From: Alteribacillus sp041949975
GTDB lineage: Bacteria; Bacillota; Bacilli; Bacillales; Marinococcaceae
Reading direction: 5' to 3'
Assembly (NCBI RefSeq): GCF_041949975.1
Contig: NZ_JBHFQG010000012.1
Span: forward strand, 38,659-102,658
Length of the DNA stretch: 64,000 nucleotides
Shown here: positions 26,284 through 35,019 of the stretch, in pieces
Layout: every line of letters begins with the position of its first letter
Position numbering within the stretch: position 1 is the stretch's first letter
Program-made: the position numbers and the translations under genes
Notes under the pieces: generated by a model
Database searches by the model: none
What the model saw: only the letters and a program-made list of their open reading frames with translations
Told to the model about the DNA's origin: nothing

Positions 26284-26685
26284 AAAACATTCTGGCAGTC
26301 GCTGCACTTACGGTGCAGAGGAAAGTCCATGCTCGCACAGCCTGAGACGGCTGTAGTGTTCGTGCCTGACGAAACCATAAGTCAGGGCAGTCTGGTAGAC
26401 TACTAGGCTGACGGCGGGGAAACGACCTGTGTCGATTTGATATGGTCTTATTACCCTGAAAGTGCCACAGTGACGGAGTCCGTTTGGAAACAAACGGAGT
26501 GGAACGAGGTAAACCCCTCGAGCGAGAAACCCAAATTTTGGTAGGGGCGCCTTTCTGAAGGAAATGAACGGAAAGAAAGGGCAGAGTTTTCACTCTGCAG
26601 ATAGATGACTGCTTCCGGAGTGCAAGGTGAATAACCGCAGCAGCACAATGGGACAGAACATGGCTTACAAGAATGTTTTATGCCT
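26284..26685 (+). ncRNA. rnpB: RNase P RNA, Bacillus type B
   Basis: About 400 bases with the hallmarks of the type B catalytic RNA that matures tRNA 5' ends: GAGGAAAGTCCATGCTCGCA near the 5' end (P4/CR-I region), GAAAGTGCCACAGTGACG, AAACCCCTCGAGCGAGAAAC, and the closing ACAGAACATGGCTTAC (CR-V and P4 3' strand). The termini AAAACATTCT and AGAATGTTTT pair as P1. The gene follows ypsA-gpsB as in B. subtilis, and a strong terminator starts 7 bases later. The reverse-strand open frames here are not genes. Confidence 0.97.
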
Positions 26686-26691
26686 CTCAAC

Positions 26692-26718
26692 GAACCCCTG
26701 ATCAGGGGTTTTTTTATT
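26692..26718 (+). terminator. rho-independent terminator of rnpB
   Basis: AACCCCTGAT and ATCAGGGGTT form a self-complementary hairpin followed by TTTTTTATTTT. Confidence 0.85.
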
Positions 26719-26730
26719 TTAACGGATAAT

Positions 26731-26769
26731 CAGCCGGTCGTAATTTATTTTTACGATCGGCTGTTTTTA
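26731..26769 (+). terminator. second terminator after rnpB
   Basis: CAGCCGGTCGTAA pairs with TTACGATCGGCTG over 13 bp with one G-U, followed by TTTTT. It is tandem to the terminator at 26692 with no gene between them. Confidence 0.8.
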
Positions 26770-27139
26770 TGTATCAAAAAGGAAAGACTGGTGTTTCGTG
26801 TATATTTACCATTAGCAGATTTTTATTAATACCTAGTAAAGCATGTCAAAGGACTTTCACGGGTCTATTCAACCACCTTACTGGACGATGGCGGAACAAG
26901 GCTATGTACTAAGAACTAAAATGCAGGGAAAAGGTCTGGCACTCTTTTTTAGAACCTGTTTGATAAATAAACAAAGGAAAATGAATAGTTGTATGGAATA
27001 AATACAACAGAAGGCACGGGTGTACTCTCTAAGACTTTTCCAAAAAGAATTTCAAAAGTTGGCAATATTATTATATTAGGACAAGAAACTGAAATCTATT
27101 TTACTGTGAACTAAAACTATAGCAGAGGTGAGTGATAGA
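26770..27139 (+). other. gap of 370 bases, possibly decayed coding DNA
   Basis: No convincing gene. Two short frames look like scraps: one from an ATG near 26843 (MSKDFHGSIQPPYWTMAEQG, about 50 codons), another ending at 27114 (GTGVLSKTFPKRISKVGN...). Neither has a ribosome binding site or a family I can name, and they are in different frames, which fits a degraded gene at the edge of the acyl-CoA block. A TGGCAC with good -24 character lies at 26937-26942, but the -12 partner is TTTA instead of TTGC. Confidence 0.4.
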
Positions 27140-28774
27140 ATGCCGAAGAATATCCGTTACGAACAATTAGTAAAACAATTCACTTGGGAAGAAGCTTTTG
27201 AAACTTATGATGCTGACCCGAACATATTTTTTAACACCGCTCATGAATGTTGTGATCGCTGGGCTGACAATCCTGAACAGGTTGCTATTTATTGGGAAAA
27301 CCAGGCGGGAGAAAAGAAAACGTGGACATATAAGGATCTTAAAGAAAAATCCGATAAACTGGCAAATGGCTTTCGATCACTTGGTGTTGAAAAGGGGGAA
27401 CGTATTGCTTGTCTCTTAGGCAAAGACATAGAGCTTGTCCTTACTGCCTTAGCTGCCTGGAAGATTGGGGCAATATACCTCCCATTGTTTACTGCCTTTG
27501 GACCGGAAGCTATTTCTCACCGCTTATCGATTTCTGAGAGTAAAGTGCTCATTACAAACAAGGACCAAAGCAAAAAATTAGACAACCTTGATTTTTCCGG
27601 CAAAGTTATATTAATTGATCATGACTCCCCTTCTAATAAAAGCTTTTGGCAGCTTTTAAATAACGCTTCCCCTCAACATATAACAGAAAAAACGAAGCTG
27701 ACGGATCCAAGTGTTATTCAATTTACTTCCGGCTCTACAGGCATGCCAAAAGGTGCTGTTTGGGCACATAAAATATTAATAAGTGTCTACCCCTATACCA
27801 AATATGCTATAGGGTTAAACAAAAACGATATTTTCCTTGGCGGAGCTGATCCTGGGTGGGCATACGGATTTATAAATAGTATTATAAGCCCCCTCAGCTT
27901 TGGGGTGCCGATTGTAATGTATAAAGGGAGTTTTGAAGCAGCCAAATATTATGAACTGATGGAGCGGTATAAAGTTACGAGTTTCGCCTATGCTCCTACA
28001 GCTTATCGAATGATGAAAGCAGCAGGAGAAGAACTTGTGAAAAATTATAATTTTCATGTTAAAAAATTCAGCAGTGCAGGAGAACCATTAAACGCAGAGG
28101 TCATCCGGTTTTTTAAAAACAATTTTGGTCAGGAAATTTATGATCATTATGGATGCACGGAAACAAATATGCTTGTTAACAATTACCATGCTGTATCTAT
28201 GACTGTAAAGCCTGGTTCTATGGGATTTCCCACTCCTGGTTATAAAGTAGATATCATTAATGAATCAGGGGATCCTGTTCAAATTGGAGAAGTCGGTCAA
28301 ATTGCAGTGGACGCGACCGGATTTCCTTTCAATTTTCTTGGTTACTGGAAAGAGCCTGAAAAGACAGAAGAAAAGCGATTAAAAAATTGGTTTTTAACCG
28401 GAGATCTTGCTTTAAAAGATGAAGAGGGCTATTACTGGTTTCAAGGTCGTTCGGATGACATCATTTCAAGTGCCGGTTACCGAATCGGACCATTTGAAGT
28501 AGAAAGCTGTCTATTAGAGCATCCAGCCGTGACAGAAGCGGCAGTCATCGGTAAGCCGGACAGCCTTAAAGGAGAAATTGTAAAGGCCTATGTCGTTCTA
28601 GGGAATGACTACCCGGAGTCGTCGTCTTTAGCAGAAGAGATAAGTAATTACGTTAAAACGAAATTATCCAAGCACCAATATCCAAAGGAAGTGGAGTTTA
28701 TAAAGCAATTGCCCAAAACTTCAAGCGGAAAAATACAACGATTTTTACTCAGAAAAGAAGAGCAAGCCCAATAA
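27140..28774 (+). CDS. acyl-CoA synthetase (AMP-forming, acetyl/medium-chain type)
   Basis: A 544-residue ANL-superfamily ligase. Motifs: P-loop FTSGSTGMPKGAVW (about residues 195-208), YGCTETN (A5 region), the hinge GRSDDIISSAGYRIGP with the Asp, and the catalytic Lys in PKTSSGKIQR near the C-terminus. The overall form (GGADPGWAYG, SPLSFGVPIVMYKG) is that of the acetyl-CoA synthetase-like medium-chain group, so it activates a carboxylic acid to its CoA ester with ATP; the acid is unknown. The ATG at 27140 has GAGGTGAG 7 bases upstream; the GTG at 27128 lies inside that site. It is the first gene of a five-gene catabolic block. Confidence 0.88.
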   Translation: MPKNIRYEQLVKQFTWEEAFETYDADPNIFFNTAHECCDRWADNPEQVAIYWENQAGEKKTWTYKDLKEKSDKLANGFRSLGVEKGERIACLLGKDIELVLTALAAWKIGAIYLPLFTAFGPEAISHRLSISESKVLITNKDQSKKLDNLDFSGKVILIDHDSPSNKSFWQLLNNASPQHITEKTKLTDPSVIQFTSGSTGMPKGAVWAHKILISVYPYTKYAIGLNKNDIFLGGADPGWAYGFINSIISPLSFGVPIVMYKGSFEAAKYYELMERYKVTSFAYAPTAYRMMKAAGEELVKNYNFHVKKFSSAGEPLNAEVIRFFKNNFGQEIYDHYGCTETNMLVNNYHAVSMTVKPGSMGFPTPGYKVDIINESGDPVQIGEVGQIAVDATGFPFNFLGYWKEPEKTEEKRLKNWFLTGDLALKDEEGYYWFQGRSDDIISSAGYRIGPFEVESCLLEHPAVTEAAVIGKPDSLKGEIVKAYVVLGNDYPESSSLAEEISNYVKTKLSKHQYPKEVEFIKQLPKTSSGKIQRFLLRKEEQAQ

Positions 28775-28804
28775 CCCATTTATTACCCTTTAGGAGGAAT
28801 TCAC

Positions 28805-29575
28805 ATGAATATAAAAGATAAAGCAGCCGTTGTAACAGGAGGAGCGTCAGGTCTCGGAGAGGCCACAGTTACAAACATTATAGAACATGGTGGAAAAGCG
28901 GTGATATTAGATGTAAGCGAAGATAAAGGAATGGAGCTTGTAGAGAAACTAGGAGCTGGTCATGTACTGTTTGTCAAAACAGATGTAACGAATGAAGCAG
29001 ATGTAGAAAAAGCACTAGATCAAGCCATCGAACAATTTGGCAGCATTCAGATAGCGATAAACTGTGCTGGAATCGGCACCCCTCAAAAAGTTTTAAGCAA
29101 AAGAAAAGCACAGGACTTATCTCCGTTTAGCAAAATTATTGAAGTCAATTTGATAGGAACGTTTAACGTGCTGCGGCTGGCCGCAGAAAAAATGCTGCAA
29201 AACGAAGAAAATGAAGAAGGAGAACGCGGTGTGATTATCAATACGGCATCAGTTGCTGCATACGAAGGGCAGATCGGTCAAGCCGCATACAGTGCATCCA
29301 AGGGCGGTATTGTGTCAATGACGCTTCCAATCGCACGGGAATTTGCCCGGCACGGCATTCGAGTGATGACTATTGCTCCTGGTTTAATTGAAACACCTTT
29401 ATTTCAAACATTATCTGAAGAAGCGAGAGCTTCTCTTGGTGCAACCGTCCCATTCCCGCCTCGACTGGGAAGACCATCTGAATTTGCTGCATTAACACAA
29501 AGCATCATTGAAAACCCGCTCCTCAATGGCGAAACTATTCGCTTAGATGGGGCTATCCGTATGGAGCCAAAATAA
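28805..29575 (+). CDS. SDR dehydrogenase (3-hydroxyacyl-CoA dehydrogenase type 2-like)
   Basis: A 256-residue classical short-chain dehydrogenase: TGGASGLGE nucleotide loop at residues 10-18, NCAG, catalytic Ser in NTASVAA, and Y162-x3-K166 in YSASK. Asp after the second strand (VILDVSED) favours NAD(H). The insert (GTPQKVLSKRKAQDLSPF) and the end GLIETPLFQTL...GRPSEFAAL resemble the HSD17B10/3-hydroxy-2-methylbutyryl-CoA dehydrogenase group. In this block it would oxidise a 3-hydroxyacyl-CoA to the 3-ketoacyl-CoA used by the next gene. The ATG follows TTAGGAGGAA. Confidence 0.87.
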   Translation: MNIKDKAAVVTGGASGLGEATVTNIIEHGGKAVILDVSEDKGMELVEKLGAGHVLFVKTDVTNEADVEKALDQAIEQFGSIQIAINCAGIGTPQKVLSKRKAQDLSPFSKIIEVNLIGTFNVLRLAAEKMLQNEENEEGERGVIINTASVAAYEGQIGQAAYSASKGGIVSMTLPIAREFARHGIRVMTIAPGLIETPLFQTLSEEARASLGATVPFPPRLGRPSEFAALTQSIIENPLLNGETIRLDGAIRMEPK

Positions 29576-29585
29576 TAACCCTAAT

Positions 29586-29599
29586 TGAAAGCGCTGACA
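29586..29599 (+). promoter_or_regulatory. cre box (CcpA site)
   Basis: TGAAAGCGCTGACA fits the consensus TGWAANCGNTNWCA at every position. It lies 11 bases after the SDR stop and 36 bases before the thiolase start, so CcpA bound here would act as a roadblock or on an internal promoter, giving carbon catabolite repression of the downstream genes. Confidence 0.75.
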
Positions 29600-29634
29600 A
29601 ATAAATTAAGAAAGAAAGGGAGTATAAGTGAGAA

Positions 29635-30789
29635 ATGAAAGAACCTGTCATTGTCGAAGCGGTAAGAACGCCTGTCGGAAAAAGAAATGGAATGCTGAGC
29701 GGAGTTCGGGCAGATGTGCTTGCTGCTGAACCATTAAAAGAAATTGTGAAGCGCACCAATATAGATGCCGGTATGATTGAAGACGTCATTTTGGGGTGTG
29801 TGTCCCAAGTAGGAGAGCAGACGCTGGATATTGCAAGAGTTGCCGCTTTGGTAGCAGATTTTCCAATAGAAGTGCCAGGTACTACCATTGATCGTCAGTG
29901 CGGATCGAGCCAACAAGCCGTTCATTTTGCTGCCCAGGCGATTGCCAGCGGAGATATGGATGTGGTAATAGCAGGAGGAATTGAGAACATGTCCCGTGTG
30001 CCATTAGGGTCAAGTACTCAAGGAGCGGGGTTTAGTGAGGAATTGACTTCACGCTACGAAATGATTCATCAAGGATTATCTGCTGATCGTATTGCTGATA
30101 AATGGGGCTTCAGCAGAGAACAAATGGATGAATTTTCGCTAGAAAGCCATGAAAAAGCAATAACTGCTCAAAATGAAGAGCGGTTCGACCGCGAAATCAT
30201 ACCGCTTGAAGTGACCCCGCCTGAAGCGGACAGTTCTGAAACGATGAAAACGGATGAGGGACCAAGAGCAGATACAAGCATGGAAAAGCTGGCAAGCCTT
30301 AAACCATCCTTCGATGAAAAAGGAAAAATCCACCCCGGAAATGCAAGCCAGATTAGTGACGGAGCTGCAGCGTTATTATTAATGTCATCCGAAAAAGCAG
30401 CTGAACTTGGATTAAAACCCCGATTTCGAGTAATATCTCGTAGTGTTGTAGGTTCAGATCCAACATTAATGCTTACAGGACCTATTCCTGCTACTGAAAA
30501 AGCATTGAAAAAAGCAGGTCTCACCATTCATGATATCGATGTTTTTGAAGTAAATGAAGCATTCGCCTCAGTGCCGCTTGCCTGGCTGCAGGAAACCGGC
30601 GCTGACCCGAAAAAATTAAATCCTAATGGTGGAGCTATCGCTCTTGGCCACCCGCTAGGAGCAAGTGGAGCAAGATTAATGACCACCATGATTCATGAAC
30701 TAGAAAGAACAGGAGGCCGCTTCGGCTTGCAAACGATGTGTGAAGGACACGGAATGGCAAACGCCACCATTATTGAACGTATAAATTAA
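29635..30789 (+). CDS. thiolase (acetyl-CoA acyltransferase)
   Basis: A 384-residue thiolase II-type enzyme. The nucleophile is Cys89 in DRQCGSSQQA. The C-terminal NEAFA, GGAIALGHPLGASGAR (His) and the MCEGHG block (second Cys) are intact. It cleaves a 3-ketoacyl-CoA with CoA to acetyl-CoA and a shortened acyl-CoA (propionyl-CoA if the substrate is 2-methylacetoacetyl-CoA). The neighbours suggest fatty acid or branched-chain acid breakdown. The ATG follows AAAGGGAG; a GTG 7 bases earlier is out of frame. A cre box precedes it. Confidence 0.92.
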   Translation: MKEPVIVEAVRTPVGKRNGMLSGVRADVLAAEPLKEIVKRTNIDAGMIEDVILGCVSQVGEQTLDIARVAALVADFPIEVPGTTIDRQCGSSQQAVHFAAQAIASGDMDVVIAGGIENMSRVPLGSSTQGAGFSEELTSRYEMIHQGLSADRIADKWGFSREQMDEFSLESHEKAITAQNEERFDREIIPLEVTPPEADSSETMKTDEGPRADTSMEKLASLKPSFDEKGKIHPGNASQISDGAAALLLMSSEKAAELGLKPRFRVISRSVVGSDPTLMLTGPIPATEKALKKAGLTIHDIDVFEVNEAFASVPLAWLQETGADPKKLNPNGGAIALGHPLGASGARLMTTMIHELERTGGRFGLQTMCEGHGMANATIIERIN

Positions 30790-30809
30790 CACGTGAACGG
30801 AGGGCTAAA

Positions 30810-31955
30810 ATGAACAGAGAGCTTTTTAATGAAGACCATCAGATTTTTAGACATTCTCTTCAGAAATTTTTAGAGAAGGAAGCCATCCCTAACTTTGAAC
30901 ATTGGGAAAAAGAGAAATCCGTTCCCCGTTCCTTTTGGAAAAAACTTGGTAACCAGGGATTTTTATGTCCCTGGGTGGATGAAAAATATGGTGGATTAGA
31001 AGCTGATTTTAGGTATTCTGTAATTATCAACGAAGAAATGGAAAAGGTAGGAACGGGTTTAGGAGGGATTGGGCTGCATAACGACATCGTTATGCCCTAT
31101 ATTGATCAATTTGGAACTGTTGAGCAAAAGAAACGTTGGTTTCCTGGAGCAGTCAGTGGCAGTCTTATTTCTGCCATTGCAATGACCGAACCTGGAGCAG
31201 GCTCTGATTTAGCGGCCGTGCGAACGACTGCTCTAAGAGATGGCAGTCATTATATTGTGAATGGGGAAAAAACGTTTATTACTAATGGAATTCAATCCGA
31301 CCTGGTGCTTGTCGTTTGTAAAACAGATCCAAAGGCACAGCCTGCTCATAAAGGAATAAGTTTACTTATGGTGGAAGCTGGGACACTAGGTTTTTCTAAA
31401 GGAAAACAATTAAGCAAGGTCGGCCAGCACGCTCAAGACACATCGGAACTTATTTTTGAAGACGTAAAAGTCTCCGCCTACAATCTTTTAGGAGAAGAAA
31501 ATAAAGGATTTTATTATTTAATGGAAAAACTCCAGCAAGAACGTTTGCTTGTTGCTATTCAAGCTATAGCTTCTGCCGAAAAAATGCTCGCTATCACAAT
31601 GGATTATGTAAAACAGCGAAAAGCATTTGGCAAACCAATTAGCAAATTTCAAAACACTCAATTTAAAATAGCTGAAATGGCAACCGAAATTGAAATAGGA
31701 CGAACATTTATCGATCAATTAATTCAAAAACATATGAAAGCAAAAGATATCGTAACCGAAGTATCGATGGCAAAATGGTGGGTAACAGATCTTGCTAAAA
31801 AGGTATCGACAGAATGCATGCAGCTTCATGGCGGTTATGGATATATGGAGGAATATGAAATTGCCAGGCGGTTTCGTGATACTGCAGTTACTTCCATTTA
31901 TGCGGGGTCAAATGAAATTATGAAAGGGATTATCGCTAAAAACTTACAGTTATAG
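30810..31955 (+). CDS. acyl-CoA dehydrogenase (LCAD/IVD type)
   Basis: A 381-residue FAD enzyme with AMTEPGAGSDLA and a C-terminal QLHGGYGYMEEY. The C-terminal position that is the catalytic Glu in short/medium-chain enzymes (YEGT) is Ala here (YAGSNEIMKG). Instead Glu244 in QQERLLVAI occupies the place used by long-chain and isovaleryl-CoA dehydrogenases. The enzyme should introduce the alpha-beta double bond into an acyl-CoA and pass electrons to ETF, whose genes are not in this window. It starts 20 bases after the thiolase stop with GGAGGG upstream. Confidence 0.92.
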   Translation: MNRELFNEDHQIFRHSLQKFLEKEAIPNFEHWEKEKSVPRSFWKKLGNQGFLCPWVDEKYGGLEADFRYSVIINEEMEKVGTGLGGIGLHNDIVMPYIDQFGTVEQKKRWFPGAVSGSLISAIAMTEPGAGSDLAAVRTTALRDGSHYIVNGEKTFITNGIQSDLVLVVCKTDPKAQPAHKGISLLMVEAGTLGFSKGKQLSKVGQHAQDTSELIFEDVKVSAYNLLGEENKGFYYLMEKLQQERLLVAIQAIASAEKMLAITMDYVKQRKAFGKPISKFQNTQFKIAEMATEIEIGRTFIDQLIQKHMKAKDIVTEVSMAKWWVTDLAKKVSTECMQLHGGYGYMEEYEIARRFRDTAVTSIYAGSNEIMKGIIAKNLQL

Positions 31956-32068
31956 AGATATACAATACTTTAAAAAACTAAGGCGAAGGGGGTAATAAGC
32001 AGAACAAGAGAGTGAATAATACAACAACTTACCTTTGTACATCTATAATTTAAAGGAGGAAACAATGT

Positions 32069-33229
32069 ATGCCGCTGCGTTCCTATCGTGTTCTTGATTT
32101 AACCAGATTGTTACCAGGTCCCTACTGTACAATGCTGCTTGCTGATTATGGAGCGGAAGTGATTAAAGTAGAAGATACAAAATTAGGAGACTATTCCAGA
32201 TGGTATGATCCTAAAATTGATGAAAACAGTGCTCTTTTTCATTCCCTGAATCGAAACAAAAAAAGCATTAGCATCGATTTGAAAACAGAAAAAGGGAAAG
32301 AAGTCTTCTTAAAGCTTGTAAAAGGAGCAGATGTGGTTGTAGAGTCTTTTCGCCCCGGTGTGATGGATAGGCTGGGATTAAGTTACAATACACTTCAATC
32401 TGTAAACCCAGATTTAATATACTGTGCAATTACTGGCTATGGCCAAACCGGTCCGTATGCAAATATCCCTGGCCACGACATTAATTATCTCAGCTACGCT
32501 GGCTTGCTCCACTTTTTTGGAGATAAGGAAACACCTCCAAAAGTTCCTGCAGCACAAATTGCTGATATTGGAGGAGGAGCAATGCCTGCAGTTATTGGTA
32601 TTTTAATGGCTTTAATAGAAAGAAAAGCTTCCGGCAAGGGTCAGTTTGTTGATGTTTCCATGCTGGATAATGTTGTTTATTGGATGCAGACTATTCTGCC
32701 TGAATATTTAGCTGCTGAAATTGAACCTAAACCTGGCGAATTAACTTTGTCGGGTGGAAAGGCGTGCTATGAAGTATACGAAACAAAAGACAACCGTTAC
32801 TTGTCAGTAGGTGCCTTGGAACCGAAGTTCTGGGAAGCTTTTTGTAAAGTAATTGAAAAAGAGGAGTGTATCCCTTTGCTAGATGCTCCTTTACATATCC
32901 AGCATCAATTAAAAGGAGATATTCAGAAGAAAATACAAGAAAAAACATTACAAGAGTGGATGATAGAGTTTGCTGAAGTTGACGCTTGCGTTGCACCCGT
33001 CCATACATTAGAAGAAATGACAAGGGACCCACAAGTACTTGCTAGACAGTTGATACAATCAATAAATGGTCATCTGAATATTGCTCCACCTGTAAAAATG
33101 TCAAACACACCAGGACACCTAAGAAATAAAGCCCCAGTATTGGGTGAACATACCGAAACGTTGTTAAAAAACTGCGGAATCTCCATAGAAGAGATCGAAC
33201 AATTGAAAGGAAATAACATCATCAACTAG
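32069..33229 (+). CDS. family III CoA-transferase (CaiB/BaiF, racemase-like)
   Basis: A 386-residue member of the CaiB/BaiF family: RVLDLTRLLPGPYCTMLLAD start, GAEVIKVED, SLNRNKKSISIDLK, and the catalytic Asp region AQIADIGGGAM. The short length and LPGPYCT head resemble alpha-methylacyl-CoA racemases within this family, so either CoA transfer between acids or racemisation of a 2-methylacyl-CoA is possible. The racemase reading would fit branched-chain substrates in this block. The gene is 113 bases after the dehydrogenase with AAAGGAGGA before the ATG. It is followed by a regulator remnant. Confidence 0.85.
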   Translation: MPLRSYRVLDLTRLLPGPYCTMLLADYGAEVIKVEDTKLGDYSRWYDPKIDENSALFHSLNRNKKSISIDLKTEKGKEVFLKLVKGADVVVESFRPGVMDRLGLSYNTLQSVNPDLIYCAITGYGQTGPYANIPGHDINYLSYAGLLHFFGDKETPPKVPAAQIADIGGGAMPAVIGILMALIERKASGKGQFVDVSMLDNVVYWMQTILPEYLAAEIEPKPGELTLSGGKACYEVYETKDNRYLSVGALEPKFWEAFCKVIEKEECIPLLDAPLHIQHQLKGDIQKKIQEKTLQEWMIEFAEVDACVAPVHTLEEMTRDPQVLARQLIQSINGHLNIAPPVKMSNTPGHLRNKAPVLGEHTETLLKNCGISIEEIEQLKGNNIIN

Positions 33230-33299
33230 ATAATTCTCTTTATAACAACAAGCAAAATAGTCCAGAATTAAATAAAGTAAATGGAACAAGTATTACCGG

Positions 33300-33634
33300 A
33301 ATAGACCACTGGTCCAGGATATCATGATAGAGTATCACTGGCCCGGCAACGTAAGAGAACTGCGAAACGTATTAGAACGTGCGATGATTTTTGCGGAACA
33401 CGGTATGATTCAAGCCGAGGATTTACCAGAATATGTTCTAAAGCAAGTTAGACGTGATATAACCATTCAAGATAAACATGACGATCATTTTTCGCTTTTG
33501 GAAAAAGCCGAAAAACAGCAATCCATCAAGCTCTGCATAAAGCAGGAGGCAACAAAAGCAAAGCTGCAAAATTATTAGGTGTCAGCCGGTCGGTGTTGTA
33601 TGATAAACTAAAAAAGTATGAACAAGTTTTGTAG
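33300..33634 (+). pseudogene. 3' fragment of a sigma-54 activator, frameshifted
   Basis: From the ATG at 33324 the product reads MIEYHWPGNVRELRNVLERA, the C-terminal end of an AAA+ enhancer-binding domain. Around 33510 the frame shifts: AIHQALHKAGGNKSKAAKLL and GVSRSVLYDKLKKYEQVL (a Fis-type helix-turn-helix) continue in another frame to TAG at 33632. The bulk of the ATPase domain and any sensor domain are missing. It probably was the local regulator of the acyl-CoA block, now lost. It is related to, but distinct from, the intact activator at 39989. Confidence 0.88.
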
Positions 33635-33745
33635 TACAGCCAGTAAGGCGGTACATAACCTTATCTAAAATATGGAATGATACTAAAATACAAAAAAAGC
33701 AAAACATCTAGAACGATTTTTTTGCAGCACAAAGGAGTTTCCTGC

Positions 33746-34903
33746 ATGGAAAATAAAGTTACTTTAATTGCAACAGCTACGATGGGCCTGGAAGCACTGG
33801 TAGGTAGTGAAGTAAAAGCCCTAGGGTATGAAGATGTAAACGTTGAAAACGGTAAAGTAGAATTTACCGCTTCGCTTGACGCGATTCCAAGAGCCAATAT
33901 GTGGCTTCGTACCGCGGACCGCGTCAAAGTCAAAGCAGCTGAATTTAAAGCTGTTTCCTTTGAAGAATTGTTTGAGCAGACAAAGTCTGTACCGTGGGAA
34001 AAATACCTGCCGGAAGACGCGGAGTTTCCCGTCACAGGGCGTTCTGTTAAATCGAAGCTATACAGTGTACCGGACTGCCAATCTATTGTGAAAAAAGCAA
34101 TCGTAGAGAGATTAAAGCAGTCGTATCATACCGAATGGTTTCAAGAAACGGGCGCTCTCTTTAAAATCGAAGTAGCCATACATAAAGATACAGCGATTCT
34201 TTCCATAGACTCGTCTGGAGACGGACTTCATAAAAGAGGGTACCGGCCTTTACACAATAAAGCGCCGTTGAAAGAAACCCTGGCTGCAGCGATGGTTCAA
34301 CTTACGAACTGGCATCCCGAACACCCATTTGCAGATCCGTTTTGCGGGTCCGGTACCATCCCCATCGAAGCTGCTCTTATCGGACAAAACATCGCACCTG
34401 GTTTTAATCGTGATTTTGTTTCCGAAGAATGGCCATGGATTCCTGCACAGCTTTGGGATCGTGCCCGGGAAGAAGCCGAAGACAAAGCAGACTACGACCA
34501 GCCTTTAGACATTCAAGGTTCTGACATCGACCACAAAATGGTCCAGCTCGCTGAAGAAAACGCAATGGAAGCAGGGCTTTACGGAGCCATTTCGTTTAAA
34601 CAAATGCAGGCCACCGACTTTACGGCCAAGAAGGATTACGGCTGTCTCGTCTCCAATCCGCCATACGGCGAACGCCTGGGAGAAAAAGAAGCCGTCGAAG
34701 CGCTTTACAAAGAACTCGGCAGCACCCTGCGCCCACTTGACACCTGGTCGATTTATGTATTGACCTCGAATGAAAAATTTGAGTCGCTTTTTGGCAAAAA
34801 AGCCACCAAAAAACGAAAGCTTTACAACGGGAATATTAAAACAGATTATTATCAGTACTGGGGCAATAGACCGCCACGGAATAATGAAAACAGCAGAAAA
34901 TGA
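33746..34903 (+). CDS. ypsC: rRNA guanine N2-methyltransferase-like (YpsC/RlmL N-half)
   Basis: A 385-residue protein with a THUMP RNA-binding domain (residues about 45-155) and a Rossmann methyltransferase domain; FADPFCGSGTIPIEAAL is the SAM-binding loop and SNPPYGERLG the NPPY catalytic motif for N2-guanine (or N6-adenine) methylation. It corresponds to the RlmL half of E. coli RlmKL and to YpsC, which follows rnpB in B. subtilis; here about 6.5 kb of acyl-CoA genes separate them. The ATG at 33746 has AAAGGAG upstream; the ATG at 33677 lies before the site. Confidence 0.92.
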   Translation: MENKVTLIATATMGLEALVGSEVKALGYEDVNVENGKVEFTASLDAIPRANMWLRTADRVKVKAAEFKAVSFEELFEQTKSVPWEKYLPEDAEFPVTGRSVKSKLYSVPDCQSIVKKAIVERLKQSYHTEWFQETGALFKIEVAIHKDTAILSIDSSGDGLHKRGYRPLHNKAPLKETLAAAMVQLTNWHPEHPFADPFCGSGTIPIEAALIGQNIAPGFNRDFVSEEWPWIPAQLWDRAREEAEDKADYDQPLDIQGSDIDHKMVQLAEENAMEAGLYGAISFKQMQATDFTAKKDYGCLVSNPPYGERLGEKEAVEALYKELGSTLRPLDTWSIYVLTSNEKFESLFGKKATKKRKLYNGNIKTDYYQYWGNRPPRNNENSRK

Positions 34904-34935
34904 AAGGGCACAGAAAAGGTGCCCTTCTTATTCTT
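34904..34935 (+). terminator. rho-independent terminator
   Basis: GGGCAC (34906-34911) pairs with GTGCCC (34919-34924), flanked by AA and TT, then TTCTTATTCTT. It begins at the ypsC stop. Confidence 0.75.
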
Positions 34936-35019
34936 CATCATTTCTATCATTTGCCTTCAAAACCAGCTTCACGACTCAAAATCGTGTTCTCTAACATTCC
35001 TAATACCTCTTTTTATTTA

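Noticed and set aside
26270..26690. Minus-strand open frames over the RNase P RNA
   Set aside because: The sequence is fully explained by the type B RNase P RNA and its P1 stem; the frames have no ribosome binding sites.
26937..26953. TGGCAC as a sigma-54 promoter for the first acyl-CoA block
   Set aside because: The -12 element is TTTA instead of TTGC and it is about 190 bases from the start codon; kept only as a possible decayed site.
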